22,717 nucleotides of DNA from assembly GCA_964636625.1 (NCBI GenBank), contig CAZWUL010000017.1, positions 1-22,717 of the forward strand, read 5' to 3'. Numbering within the stretch: position 1 is the stretch's first letter; every line of letters starts with the position of its first letter. The notes below the pieces were generated by a model that saw nothing but the letters and a program-made list of their open reading frames with translations, was not told the DNA's origin and did not search any database. This stretch comes from CAZWUL01 sp964636625 (GTDB lineage: Bacteria > Atribacterota > Phoenicimicrobiia > Phoenicimicrobiales > Stramentimicrobiaceae). Made by a program: the position numbers and the translations under genes. Below are positions 1 through 6,781 of this stretch, in pieces.

Positions 1-412
1 TTTCTTATCTTGTTCTTTTACTAACTACTAACGACCAACGACTAACGACTAAACAAGTATCGAGTCCAGAATACAGTTATAAATACGGTTTTTAGTTCTT
101 GGTTTATGGTTTTTCGATAAATACTAAATACAAGAAAAATCAAAGAAAACTTATTGTAACATTCCATTGCTCTATTCTTGTCTTGCAAAACTATAAATAA
201 CAGTATTATTCTTTGCTAAAACTCAGTTGATAAGATAAGGTTTTTAGTTTATTTTTTTATTTAAATACAAAATACAAAGAAAATTAGAGAATAAATAATC
301 TCAATATTTGAATATTGGAAAGATGGCAACAACCAGCACAGAGGTTTTACTTTTTTTATTTTGATTACCATTATTGCATTACTCCAATGCTCCATTATTG
401 CATCTTATAGCT

Positions 413-450
413 CTTGCATTCTTGCATTCTTGCATTCTTGCATTCTTGCA
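413..450. repeat. Tandem octamer array (CTTGCATT)n
   Basis: Four perfect copies of the 8-bp unit CTTGCATT (413-420, 421-428, 429-436, 437-444) are followed by a partial copy, CTTGCA (445-450). Related degenerate words (attgcatt, ccaatgctcc) lie just upstream at about 373-400. It is a simple-sequence tract, probably made by replication slippage. It is too short and has no spacers, so it is not a CRISPR. Confidence 0.85.
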
Positions 451-524
451 AAACTATTTATACCCGGTATTGCTCTTCACTAAAAACTAAAAACTATTTT
501 TCTTATCCTTCTAACTACTATTTT

Positions 525-563
525 GTCATTGCGAACACTGCGTAAGCAGTGTGTGGCAATCTC
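525..563. repeat. Palindromic interspersed-repeat-like element
   Basis: The inner stem ACACTGC (535-541) and GCAGTGT (546-552) is a perfect 7-bp inverted repeat around the tetraloop GTAA. Outside it, ATTGC (528-532) pairs with GCAAT (556-560) across a small internal loop. The outer words GTCATTGCGA and GGCAATCTC resemble the ends of small palindromic repeats scattered through many bacterial genomes. I recognise the pattern from memory and cannot confirm copy number from one window. Confidence 0.55.
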
Positions 564-644
564 ATTCAATTATACAGATATTACTGTCTAAAAACTGAAA
601 ACCCTCCTTAATTTATTCCCACAATATTTCACTATATACTGTTT

Positions 645-2636
645 TTATTTAAACAATGTTCTTTCTTTTTTAAGTCTTTTAATTTCATCTCTTAATAAAG
701 CAGCTCTTTCAAAATCCAGCTGCTTGGCCGCCTGGTTCATTTCATTTTTTAAAGATTTTAGAAGATTATTCAAACTTCCCTCTGGCAAATATTTTTCCTT
801 TCCATCTTCTGCTACATAATCTTTTTCCTTAAAATCCATCTCGCTTGTATAAATCATATCATAAATAGGCTTGTTAATTGTTCGCGGAACAATATTATGC
901 TCTCGATTGTATTCCAGCTGTATTTTTCTTCTCCTATTGGTCTCATCAATGGCTCTTTCCATGGAACCGGTAATTTCATTACAATATAATATGACAGTAC
1001 CGTTTATATGCCTGGCAGCCCTGCCCATAGTCTGTATCAAAGAGGTTTCCGACCTTAAAAACCCTTCTTTGTCTGCATCTAAAATCGCTACCAGCGAAAC
1101 TTCAGGCAGGTCTAACCCCTCTCTTAATAGATTTACTCCAACTAATACATCAAAATTTCCTTCTCTTAAATTCTTTAATATTTTTATTCTCTCAATGGTA
1201 TCAATTTCTGAATGAAGATACTTAACTCTAATAGATAAATTTTGCAGGTAATTCGCTGTATCTTCTGCCATTCTTTTGGTCAGAGTAGTAACCAGTATTC
1301 TTTCTTTTTTTGCAATCCTCTTTTTTATTTCAGCAATCAGGTTATCAATTTGAAATTCTGCCGGTCTTATGACAACCTCAGGATCAACCAATCCTGTTGG
1401 TCTGATAATCTGTTCAACAATCTGATAACTGTTAGTCACTTCATATTGAGCAGGGGTGGCAGAAACAAATAAAACTTTCTTCATGTATTTTTCAAATTCA
1501 TCAAAAACTAAAGGGCGATTATCATAGGCTGATGGTAATCTAAAACCATATTTAACAAGGCTGTCTTTTCTTGATTTATCCCCGGCATACATTCCTCTTA
1601 TTTGTGGTAATGTAACATGGGATTCATCTATTATAATTAAGAATGGTTCAGGAAAATAATTCAACAGGGTAGCAGGCGGCTCTCCGGCATTCCTACCGCT
1701 TAAATGCCTGGAATAATTTTCAATACCGGTACAATATCCGAACTGGGACAGCATTTCAAGATCATATTTTGTTCTCTGCTTTAATCTTTCCGCTTCCAGC
1801 AATTTATTATTTTTTTGAAAGTATTCTAACCTTTCATTTAATTCCATTGAGATTGTTTTAATTGCCTCCTGGACTCTTCCATGAGTAGTTACAAAATGCT
1901 TTGCTGGGTAGATAGCTACTTTTCTCTTTTTCTGTATTTTATGGCCTGTTAAGGGATTAATCTCATGTATCGCCTCTACTGTATCACCAAATAATTCAAT
2001 ACGAATAGCATTTTCAGTGTAGGCAGGGAAAATTTCAATTATATCTCCCCTGACACGAAAGGCGCCTCTCTGAAATTCAATATCTTTTCTTTCATATTGT
2101 ATATCTACCAGTCTTTTTATAATATCGAGTATGGGGTATTGCTGCTCCTCTTCTATCATTAATACCAATTTTGAAAAATCACTGGGTGAACCCAATCCAT
2201 ATATACAGGATACACTGGACACAATAATTACATCTCTTCTCTCCAATAAGGATGCAGTAGCTGCTAATCTCAATCTATCAATTTCATCATTAATAGAAGA
2301 GTCTTTCTCGATATAAGTATCAGTTCGAGGAATATAAGCTTCAGGCTGATAATAATCATAATAACTAACAAAATAGCCCACAGCATTATGAGGAAAATAA
2401 CGCTTAAACTCATTACATAATTGTGCTGCCAGGGTCTTATTATGAGAAACAACCAGGGTCGGAATCTGTAAATTCTGAATTATGTTAGCCATGGTAAAGG
2501 TTTTTCCCGAACCGGTAACACCTAATAATGTTTGAATATTTTTAAATTCTTTAAATCCATCGCTTATTTTTTTTATAGCATCAGGCTGGTCTCCCTGTGG
2601 TGGATAATCAGAAACAAGTTGAAATTTATTTTCCAT
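645..2636 (-). CDS. uvrB: UvrABC excinuclease subunit B
   Basis: UvrB is the damage-verifying helicase-like subunit of nucleotide excision repair: it is loaded by UvrA, opens the DNA and recruits UvrC. I chose the ATG at 2636 (663 aa) over the in-frame GTG at 2654 because an AGGGG stretch lies about 9 nt before it and the family normally begins just before FxLxSxYxPxGDQPxAI. Visible features: Walker A GVTGSGKT (about residues 39-46), the Tyr-rich beta-hairpin YYDYYQPEAY (about 92-101) that inserts between the strands, the DESH box (337-340), helicase motif VI QTMGRAAR (535-542) and a C-terminal UVR coiled-coil domain (about 626-661) for UvrC contact. The length is normal and the frame intact. 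uvrA and uvrC are not in the window. It has its own promoter-like site and does not look operonic with coaE. Confidence 0.98.
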   Translation of the reverse strand: MENKFQLVSDYPPQGDQPDAIKKISDGFKEFKNIQTLLGVTGSGKTFTMANIIQNLQIPTLVVSHNKTLAAQLCNEFKRYFPHNAVGYFVSYYDYYQPEAYIPRTDTYIEKDSSINDEIDRLRLAATASLLERRDVIIVSSVSCIYGLGSPSDFSKLVLMIEEEQQYPILDIIKRLVDIQYERKDIEFQRGAFRVRGDIIEIFPAYTENAIRIELFGDTVEAIHEINPLTGHKIQKKRKVAIYPAKHFVTTHGRVQEAIKTISMELNERLEYFQKNNKLLEAERLKQRTKYDLEMLSQFGYCTGIENYSRHLSGRNAGEPPATLLNYFPEPFLIIIDESHVTLPQIRGMYAGDKSRKDSLVKYGFRLPSAYDNRPLVFDEFEKYMKKVLFVSATPAQYEVTNSYQIVEQIIRPTGLVDPEVVIRPAEFQIDNLIAEIKKRIAKKERILVTTLTKRMAEDTANYLQNLSIRVKYLHSEIDTIERIKILKNLREGNFDVLVGVNLLREGLDLPEVSLVAILDADKEGFLRSETSLIQTMGRAARHINGTVILYCNEITGSMERAIDETNRRRKIQLEYNREHNIVPRTINKPIYDMIYTSEMDFKEKDYVAEDGKEKYLPEGSLNNLLKSLKNEMNQAAKQLDFERAALLRDEIKRLKKERTLFK

Positions 2637-2713
2637 AAAATTAGCCCCTATCACTTTTAGCCATTTAACATCAGATTGACATTTAGTTTATTAATAGCTT
2701 TTCTCAGAAATAA

Positions 2714-2722
2714 ATTATAACA
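2714..2722 (-). promoter_or_regulatory. Extended -10 promoter candidate for uvrB
   Basis: On the minus strand the sequence reads TGTTATAAT: a perfect TATAAT (2714-2719) with the extended -10 dinucleotide TG one base upstream (2721-2722). No good -35 is found at 16-18 bp, which is tolerated by extended -10 promoters. The predicted start, near 2707, gives a leader of about 70 nt before the uvrB ATG. Confidence 0.45.
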
Positions 2723-2951
2723 TAAGTTGCAAAGAAGGTAGAAAAATACAATATTTCTATATGATTATCAGACTATCTTTATTGTAGTAAGTTTGTTTTT
2801 TCAAGACAGAATTATCTAAATCAATTATATTTAAACTTAATTTTGCTATAATTATTGATATTACAATGACGGTTTAGCAGCTTACGACTGGTCTCTAAGG
2901 ATATTTATAGTCTTATACTAATATTTTCACACATATATCTTGAAAATATAG

Positions 2952-2968
2952 CACCCGCATAGCGGGTG
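2952..2968 (-). terminator. GC-rich triloop hairpin, possible terminator
   Basis: CACCCGC (2952-2958) and GCGGGTG (2962-2968) form a perfect 7-bp stem closed by three bases, very GC-rich for its surroundings. On the minus strand it is followed by CTATATTTTC, a poor U-tract. It could end transcripts of the polA-coaE operon or of the small element just upstream. The weak T-run makes an intrinsic terminator only plausible. Confidence 0.4.
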
Positions 2969-2987
2969 TCTTTAAGAACTCTAAAAA

Positions 2988-3126
2988 GTTTAGCTTTTTT
3001 GCTCTTTTTCTTTCGATTTTTTATTTATACCTTTAGCCATAATCTTTCTTAAGCAATAGTATTTCCAACTTTGGACTTCAGGTGAAATATTATCACCTGG
3101 CTTATTTTAATCTTTTTATGGTTAAA
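2988..3126 (-). repeat. Dispersed intergenic element, copy 1
   Basis: Read on the minus strand, this segment aligns by hand with 12715-12844. From the shared GATTAA the next 56 positions align without gaps with about 39 matches, including CACCTG and TATTGCTT. Further downstream, GAAAGAAAA/GAGCA and CTAAAC words recur at matching places. Copy 1 contains an inverted repeat CAGGTGA...TCACCTG (about 3079-3099) that is not preserved in copy 2. It also contains a 16-codon frame, ATG at 3040 to TAA at 2990-2992, encoding MAKGINKKSKEKEQKS. It could be a decayed mobile repeat, a small RNA or a small-peptide gene; I cannot decide. Confidence 0.5.
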
Positions 3127-3163
3127 TAAAGTAGTTTATCAGTTTTATTACAATTTAATTGTT

Positions 3164-3784
3164 CTACAGAATATCATTCAGTTTTTTCCAGAGATGAATA
3201 ACCTGTTTTTTTGTATTCTCAGGAGACAAGCTATTATCAATAACATAATCTGCTAGATTTGTTTTAACCTTTAAAGGCATTTGTGCTCTTATTCGTTTGT
3301 GTGCCTCCTCTATTGGCATTCCATCTCTCTTCAGCAATCTAATTAACTGCTCTTTTTCGGAGATATAAACAACAATGGTTTTATCCATCAATTTTTCAAG
3401 TTGTGCCTCAAAGAGTAAAGGTGCATCAATAATACATGTTACGTCTTCGTTATCCCGGGTAGCTTGTTGTCTTATCTGACTTAAATGTAACTTGATATTT
3501 TCAATTATTACAGGGTGGGTTATTTTATTCAGTAAATTTAGTTTTGTTTGATTGGAAAATACAATACTTCCTAATTTTTTTCTATTAATTTCCTGATTTT
3601 CTTTTAAAATTTCCTCACCAAAATTTTCGACAATTTTTGTCCAGGCTTTTTTGTTAGGCTGGACTATTTCTCTGGCTATTATATCTGCATCAATAATTTT
3701 GGCTCCCAATTCTTTAAACATCCGGGCTACGGTAGTTTTTCCAGATACAATTCCACCGGTAAGGCCTACAACAAGCATTTTCAA
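3164..3784 (-). CDS. coaE: Dephospho-CoA kinase
   Basis: CoaE phosphorylates the 3'-hydroxyl of dephospho-CoA, the last step of coenzyme A synthesis, in the cytoplasm. The P-loop GGIVSGKTT (near residues 10-18; the usual form is GGIASGKS/T), the IDAD motif shortly after it, and DAPLLFE in the CoA-binding/lid region are all present. At 206 aa the length is typical. The start is uncertain: an AGAGG Shine-Dalgarno (3794-3798) sits 9 nt before a TTG at 3784, whereas the ATG at 3778, which gives the usual family N-terminus MLVVGLTGG, is 15 nt away. It follows polA by 39 bp on the same strand, so the two are probably co-transcribed; a polA/coaE neighbourhood is common in bacteria. Confidence 0.95.
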   Translation of the reverse strand: MKMLVVGLTGGIVSGKTTVARMFKELGAKIIDADIIAREIVQPNKKAWTKIVENFGEEILKENQEINRKKLGSIVFSNQTKLNLLNKITHPVIIENIKLHLSQIRQQATRDNEDVTCIIDAPLLFEAQLEKLMDKTIVVYISEKEQLIRLLKRDGMPIEEAHKRIRAQMPLKVKTNLADYVIDNSLSPENTKKQVIHLWKKLNDIL

Positions 3785-3823
3785 ATATATTTACCTCTTT
3801 TTAGGAAACTTAATTAATTATAA

Positions 3824-6508
3824 TTACAAATCGCCCCAGCGACAGCCGGTTTTAAAATTTACTACTAATGGAACACTTATTTGCAAGCTATTTTCCATAA
3901 TTTCCTTAATTATTTTTTTTCTCTCAGTTAATTCCGATTCTGGTATCTCAAAAATCAGCTCATCATGAATTTGTAAGATTAATCCACTTTTAAGGTTTTC
4001 TTCTTCCATCTTGTTAACTATTCCAATCATGGCAATTTTTATCAGGTCTGCTGCAGTTCCCTGAATTGGGGTATTTATTGCGGTTCGCTCATAAAACTCT
4101 CTAATATTTTTATTTGGACTATCAATTCCTTCTAAGTACCTGACCCTGTTTAACATAGTATGAACATACTTATTTTTTCTTGCCTTGATGATTTGCTCTT
4201 CTATAAACTCTTTAACCCTGTGATATTTTTGAAAATAAGCATCTATATATTGCTGAGCTGCATCCCTGCTGATATCAAGATTGTTGGCCAAACCATAGTT
4301 ACTGATACCGTAGATAATTCCAAAATTTATGGTCTTTGCTATTCTTCTCATTTCGTCACTGACAATATTCTCATCAATATTAAAAATCCGGGCAGCAGTA
4401 TACGCATGAACATCCTCACCCTGGAAAAATGCCTCTAAGAGATTTTCATCCTGTGACAGATGTGCTAAAATTCTTAATTCTATCTGAGAATAATCGGCTG
4501 ATAAATAGATATTTCCCTTGTCTGCAATAAAAGCATTTCTAATTGCCTTCCCTAACTCTGTTCTTATTGGTATATTTTGCAAATTAGGATTATTGCTGCT
4601 CAGACGACCGGTTGTAGTTCCGGTTTGGTTAAAACAAGTATGAATTCGTCCGGTTTGGTTATTGATTAACCTGGGTAATTTATCAATATAAGTATTCTGT
4701 AATTTTTCCAGCTCCCTGTAGTGAAGTATTTTCGCAACAATTTCATGTTTTTCGGATAATTTATTTAAAACCTGGGCATTGGTAGAATAACCGGTTTTAA
4801 TCTTTTTAGTTGCTGGTAATTTTAATTTCTGGAATAATATTTGACCTAACTGCTTGGGAGAATTAAGATTAAATTCCTCTCCAGCAAGGCTGAAAATTTC
4901 TTTTCTGATGTTATCTATATTTTTTGAAAATTGCTGGGACATTTCCTTTAGAAAAGCCGTGTCTAATTTAATCCCGGTTTCTTCCATCTGATAAATAACC
5001 TTTATCAGGGGAAGCTCTATATCCTGGTAAAGTTTGTCTAATTTATTTTCCTGTAAAATATTTTCCAGTTTATTCTTCAAAGGTATTAACTGCTTAGCCT
5101 GCTGGCAAATATCTTTTTCCCTTCCTGAAAATTCCTTATCTTCTCCATTTTGCTCTGGAAATACTCGACTATCCTGCTGCAGATAATCCTGAATAATTTT
5201 TTTTATGTTGTAGTCCTGTCGTGATGGATTTATTAGATAAGCAGCGATTTTTGTATCAAAGTAAGGCATTTCCAGAAAATTCCTGCTATGGTGTAAGTAG
5301 CTTAAAGCATTCTTTAAGTTATGACCAATTTTAACAATTTTGTTATCCTGCAAAATTGGCAGAAAACTCTCCTCTAATTTTTCAATCGAAATATAGTCTT
5401 TTTTTCTGATTAAATTATCACCTTCATCTACCTTGATTAAAAAAACATCATCTCCTGTAGCAAAGGCCGCTCTCTTTAATTTTTGATGATAAACTGCTTG
5501 TCGCTTTTCAGCTTCAAACATAAATGAAAAACAGCCTGCCAATTTTATTTTTTTAAACAATTGGAACAACTCCTGCTCTTTTTTTATTTCATAAACAATA
5601 AAATCTTCTTCTTTTTTCTGGTTGACTTCTTTAGATTCAGGAATTTTTTCCAGCAATTTTTTAAATTCATACTTCTGATATAACTTACGCAACTGTGAAT
5701 AGTCTGGCGCCTGGTATTCATATTTTTCTAGTTTCAAAGCAATGTCTATATCTTTTTTTATTACCGCCAGTTCTTTGCTCAGTTTTGCCTGTTCTTGATA
5801 CTGTTCTATTTTTTTTCTCAGGGAATCTCTTTTTATGTACTGGTAATTATCTATAATATTTTCCAGACTACCAAATGATATAATCAATTCCCTGGCTGTT
5901 TTTTCTCCTATGCCCGGGATTCCTGGTATGTTATCAGAAGAATCTCCTTTTAAACCAATATAATCCGGAATCAAGGTGGGAGAGAATCCTATTAATTTAT
6001 CAACAGAATCCATTTGATATTTTTTTACTTGAGAAATTCCTTTTTGCATTAATAATATTTCAGTATTTTTATCAATTAACTGTAACAAGTCCCGGTCTCC
6101 GGTTACTATAACAGTTTTATATTCACTATCTTTCGCCTTCTCAGCAAGAGAACCAATAATATCATCAGCCTCATATTCTTCAATAGCAATTGAAGGTATT
6201 TGATATTTCTCAACTATCTCTTTGATAATAGGCAGCTGGTCAATTAACTCCTGGGGCATTTTCTCCCTCTGTGCTTTATATTGTTTGTATTGCTTGTGAC
6301 GAAATGTAGGCTTTGGGGTATCAAATGCTATTATTAACCCATCAGGCTTTTGTTCCTCCAATAATCTCATTAGTACAAGAGTAAAACCATATGCTGCATT
6401 TATAATTTGCCCATTACTGGTAGTTAGCTTTGGCAATGCAAAAAATGCCCGATATATTAAACCCTGGCCATCAACAAGAAATAATTTTTTAGTCTTTTTT
6501 TCTTTCAT
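3824..6508 (-). CDS. polA: DNA polymerase I, proofreading site degenerate
   Basis: Pol I fills gaps and removes RNA primers in repair and lagging-strand maturation. The N-terminal 5'-3' exonuclease is intact: DGQGLIYRAFF (13-23), ADDIIG (114-119), TGDRD (136-140), and GLKGDSSDNIPG (185-196) leading to a helix-hairpin-helix. The middle 3'-5' exonuclease-like domain has lost its metal ligands: the FDTE-type motif reads FSFMFEAE and the NLKYD-type motif reads NLKNALSYL. It is probably inactive, as in Bacillus and Thermus Pol I. The polymerase domain is complete: motif A LSADYSQIELR (Asp672), motif B RRIAKTINFGIIYG (about 721-734) and motif C QIHDELIFE (His848-Asp849-Glu850). The length of 894 aa is normal. 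It is the first gene of a likely polA-coaE operon. The Shine-Dalgarno is weak. Confidence 0.98.
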   Translation of the reverse strand: MKEKKTKKLFLVDGQGLIYRAFFALPKLTTSNGQIINAAYGFTLVLMRLLEEQKPDGLIIAFDTPKPTFRHKQYKQYKAQREKMPQELIDQLPIIKEIVEKYQIPSIAIEEYEADDIIGSLAEKAKDSEYKTVIVTGDRDLLQLIDKNTEILLMQKGISQVKKYQMDSVDKLIGFSPTLIPDYIGLKGDSSDNIPGIPGIGEKTARELIISFGSLENIIDNYQYIKRDSLRKKIEQYQEQAKLSKELAVIKKDIDIALKLEKYEYQAPDYSQLRKLYQKYEFKKLLEKIPESKEVNQKKEEDFIVYEIKKEQELFQLFKKIKLAGCFSFMFEAEKRQAVYHQKLKRAAFATGDDVFLIKVDEGDNLIRKKDYISIEKLEESFLPILQDNKIVKIGHNLKNALSYLHHSRNFLEMPYFDTKIAAYLINPSRQDYNIKKIIQDYLQQDSRVFPEQNGEDKEFSGREKDICQQAKQLIPLKNKLENILQENKLDKLYQDIELPLIKVIYQMEETGIKLDTAFLKEMSQQFSKNIDNIRKEIFSLAGEEFNLNSPKQLGQILFQKLKLPATKKIKTGYSTNAQVLNKLSEKHEIVAKILHYRELEKLQNTYIDKLPRLINNQTGRIHTCFNQTGTTTGRLSSNNPNLQNIPIRTELGKAIRNAFIADKGNIYLSADYSQIELRILAHLSQDENLLEAFFQGEDVHAYTAARIFNIDENIVSDEMRRIAKTINFGIIYGISNYGLANNLDISRDAAQQYIDAYFQKYHRVKEFIEEQIIKARKNKYVHTMLNRVRYLEGIDSPNKNIREFYERTAINTPIQGTAADLIKIAMIGIVNKMEEENLKSGLILQIHDELIFEIPESELTERKKIIKEIMENSLQISVPLVVNFKTGCRWGDL

Positions 6509-6579
6509 ACCTTTTGTACTTTCTTCATAAAATATTTTTTATTTAAATATATTGTTTTTACTGTTTTTATTTTTTATAT

Positions 6580-6607
6580 ATTATATGCTAAAATCCTTAT
6601 TCAGTAA
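6580..6607 (-). promoter_or_regulatory. Promoter candidate for polA
   Basis: The minus strand carries a perfect TATAAT (6580-6585) and, 16 bp upstream, TTACTG (6602-6607), a poor -35. The predicted start, near 6573, gives a leader of about 65 nt. The -35 lies back-to-back with that of the tRNA promoter, making a compact divergent promoter region. Confidence 0.4.
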
Positions 6608-6616
6608 GCATTTTAC

Positions 6617-6645
6617 TTGACATTATAAATAGACTAATCTATAAT
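6617..6645 (+). promoter_or_regulatory. Consensus sigma-70-type promoter for tRNA-Leu
   Basis: A perfect -35 TTGACA (6617-6622) and a perfect -10 TATAAT (6640-6645) are separated by exactly 17 bp. The predicted start is near 6652, about 28 nt before the mature tRNA 5' end. This is the strongest promoter match in the window, as expected for a stable-RNA gene. Confidence 0.85.
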
Positions 6646-6679
6646 TTTTAAGAATGTGAATTAAATTTATTTTCTGCAT

Positions 6680-6768
6680 GCCGAAGTGGCGAAATTGGTA
6701 GACGCACTGGACTCAAAATCCAGCGGGCCTCACAGCCCGTGTCGGTTCGACTCCGACCTTCGGCACCA
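6680..6768 (+). tRNA. tRNA-Leu (anticodon CAA)
   Basis: The acceptor arms GCCGAAG (6680-6686) and CTTCGGC (6758-6764) pair perfectly, followed by discriminator A and an encoded CCA (6766-6768). The anticodon stem CTGGA/TCCAG encloses the loop CTCAAAA, giving anticodon CAA, which reads UUG. A long GC-rich variable arm (GGGC...GCCC) makes it a type II tRNA, as expected for leucine. The T-loop GGTTCGACTCC is canonical. It lies on the plus strand between minus-strand polA and dnaE, so it is transcribed independently from the consensus promoter upstream. Confidence 0.97.
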
Positions 6769-6781
6769 TTTTAACATATAA

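Larger units (their letters stand above)
1..644. other. Gene-free, low-complexity spacer
   Basis: No convincing reading frame is present on either strand. The region is a patchwork of short words repeated with decay: taacgac-type heptamers at about 24-55, aaatac/aaatacaa words at about 118-137 and 262-285, ctaaaaact words at about 480-497 and 586-602, and two loosely similar blocks that both contain ttgcaaaacta (about 184 and 446). A clean octamer array and a palindromic element lie inside it and are listed separately. It lies downstream of uvrB, so it may also hold that gene's transcript end, but I see no clear hairpin plus T-tract for one. Confidence 0.7.
2655..3163. other. uvrB-coaE intergenic region
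   Basis: This spacer of about 510 bp lies between two minus-strand genes. From the coaE side it holds the dispersed element copy 1 (2988-3126), a GC-rich hairpin (2952-2968) and then the uvrB promoter candidate (2714-2722). The remainder, about 2725-2945, is AT-rich and shows no coding potential. The decamer AGATAATTCT (minus strand, 2808-2817) recurs upstream of fba at 12584-12593. Confidence 0.6.

Noticed and set aside
413..450. CRISPR-like array
   Set aside because: The repeat unit is 8 bp and contiguous, with no spacers; it is a simple tandem repeat.
871..1472. Plus-strand open frames across uvrB
   Set aside because: They are antisense shadows of a conserved gene; no Shine-Dalgarno or recognisable domain.
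2637..2654. Longer uvrB start at GTG 2654
   Set aside because: The ATG at 2636 has the AGGGG at proper spacing, matches the family N-terminus, and the added residues have no support.
2941..3130. Riboswitch in the uvrB upstream region
   Set aside because: I compared the conserved words with cyclic-di-GMP and other common riboswitch cores from memory; the key motifs do not fit, and the element lies upstream of a separate uvrB promoter.
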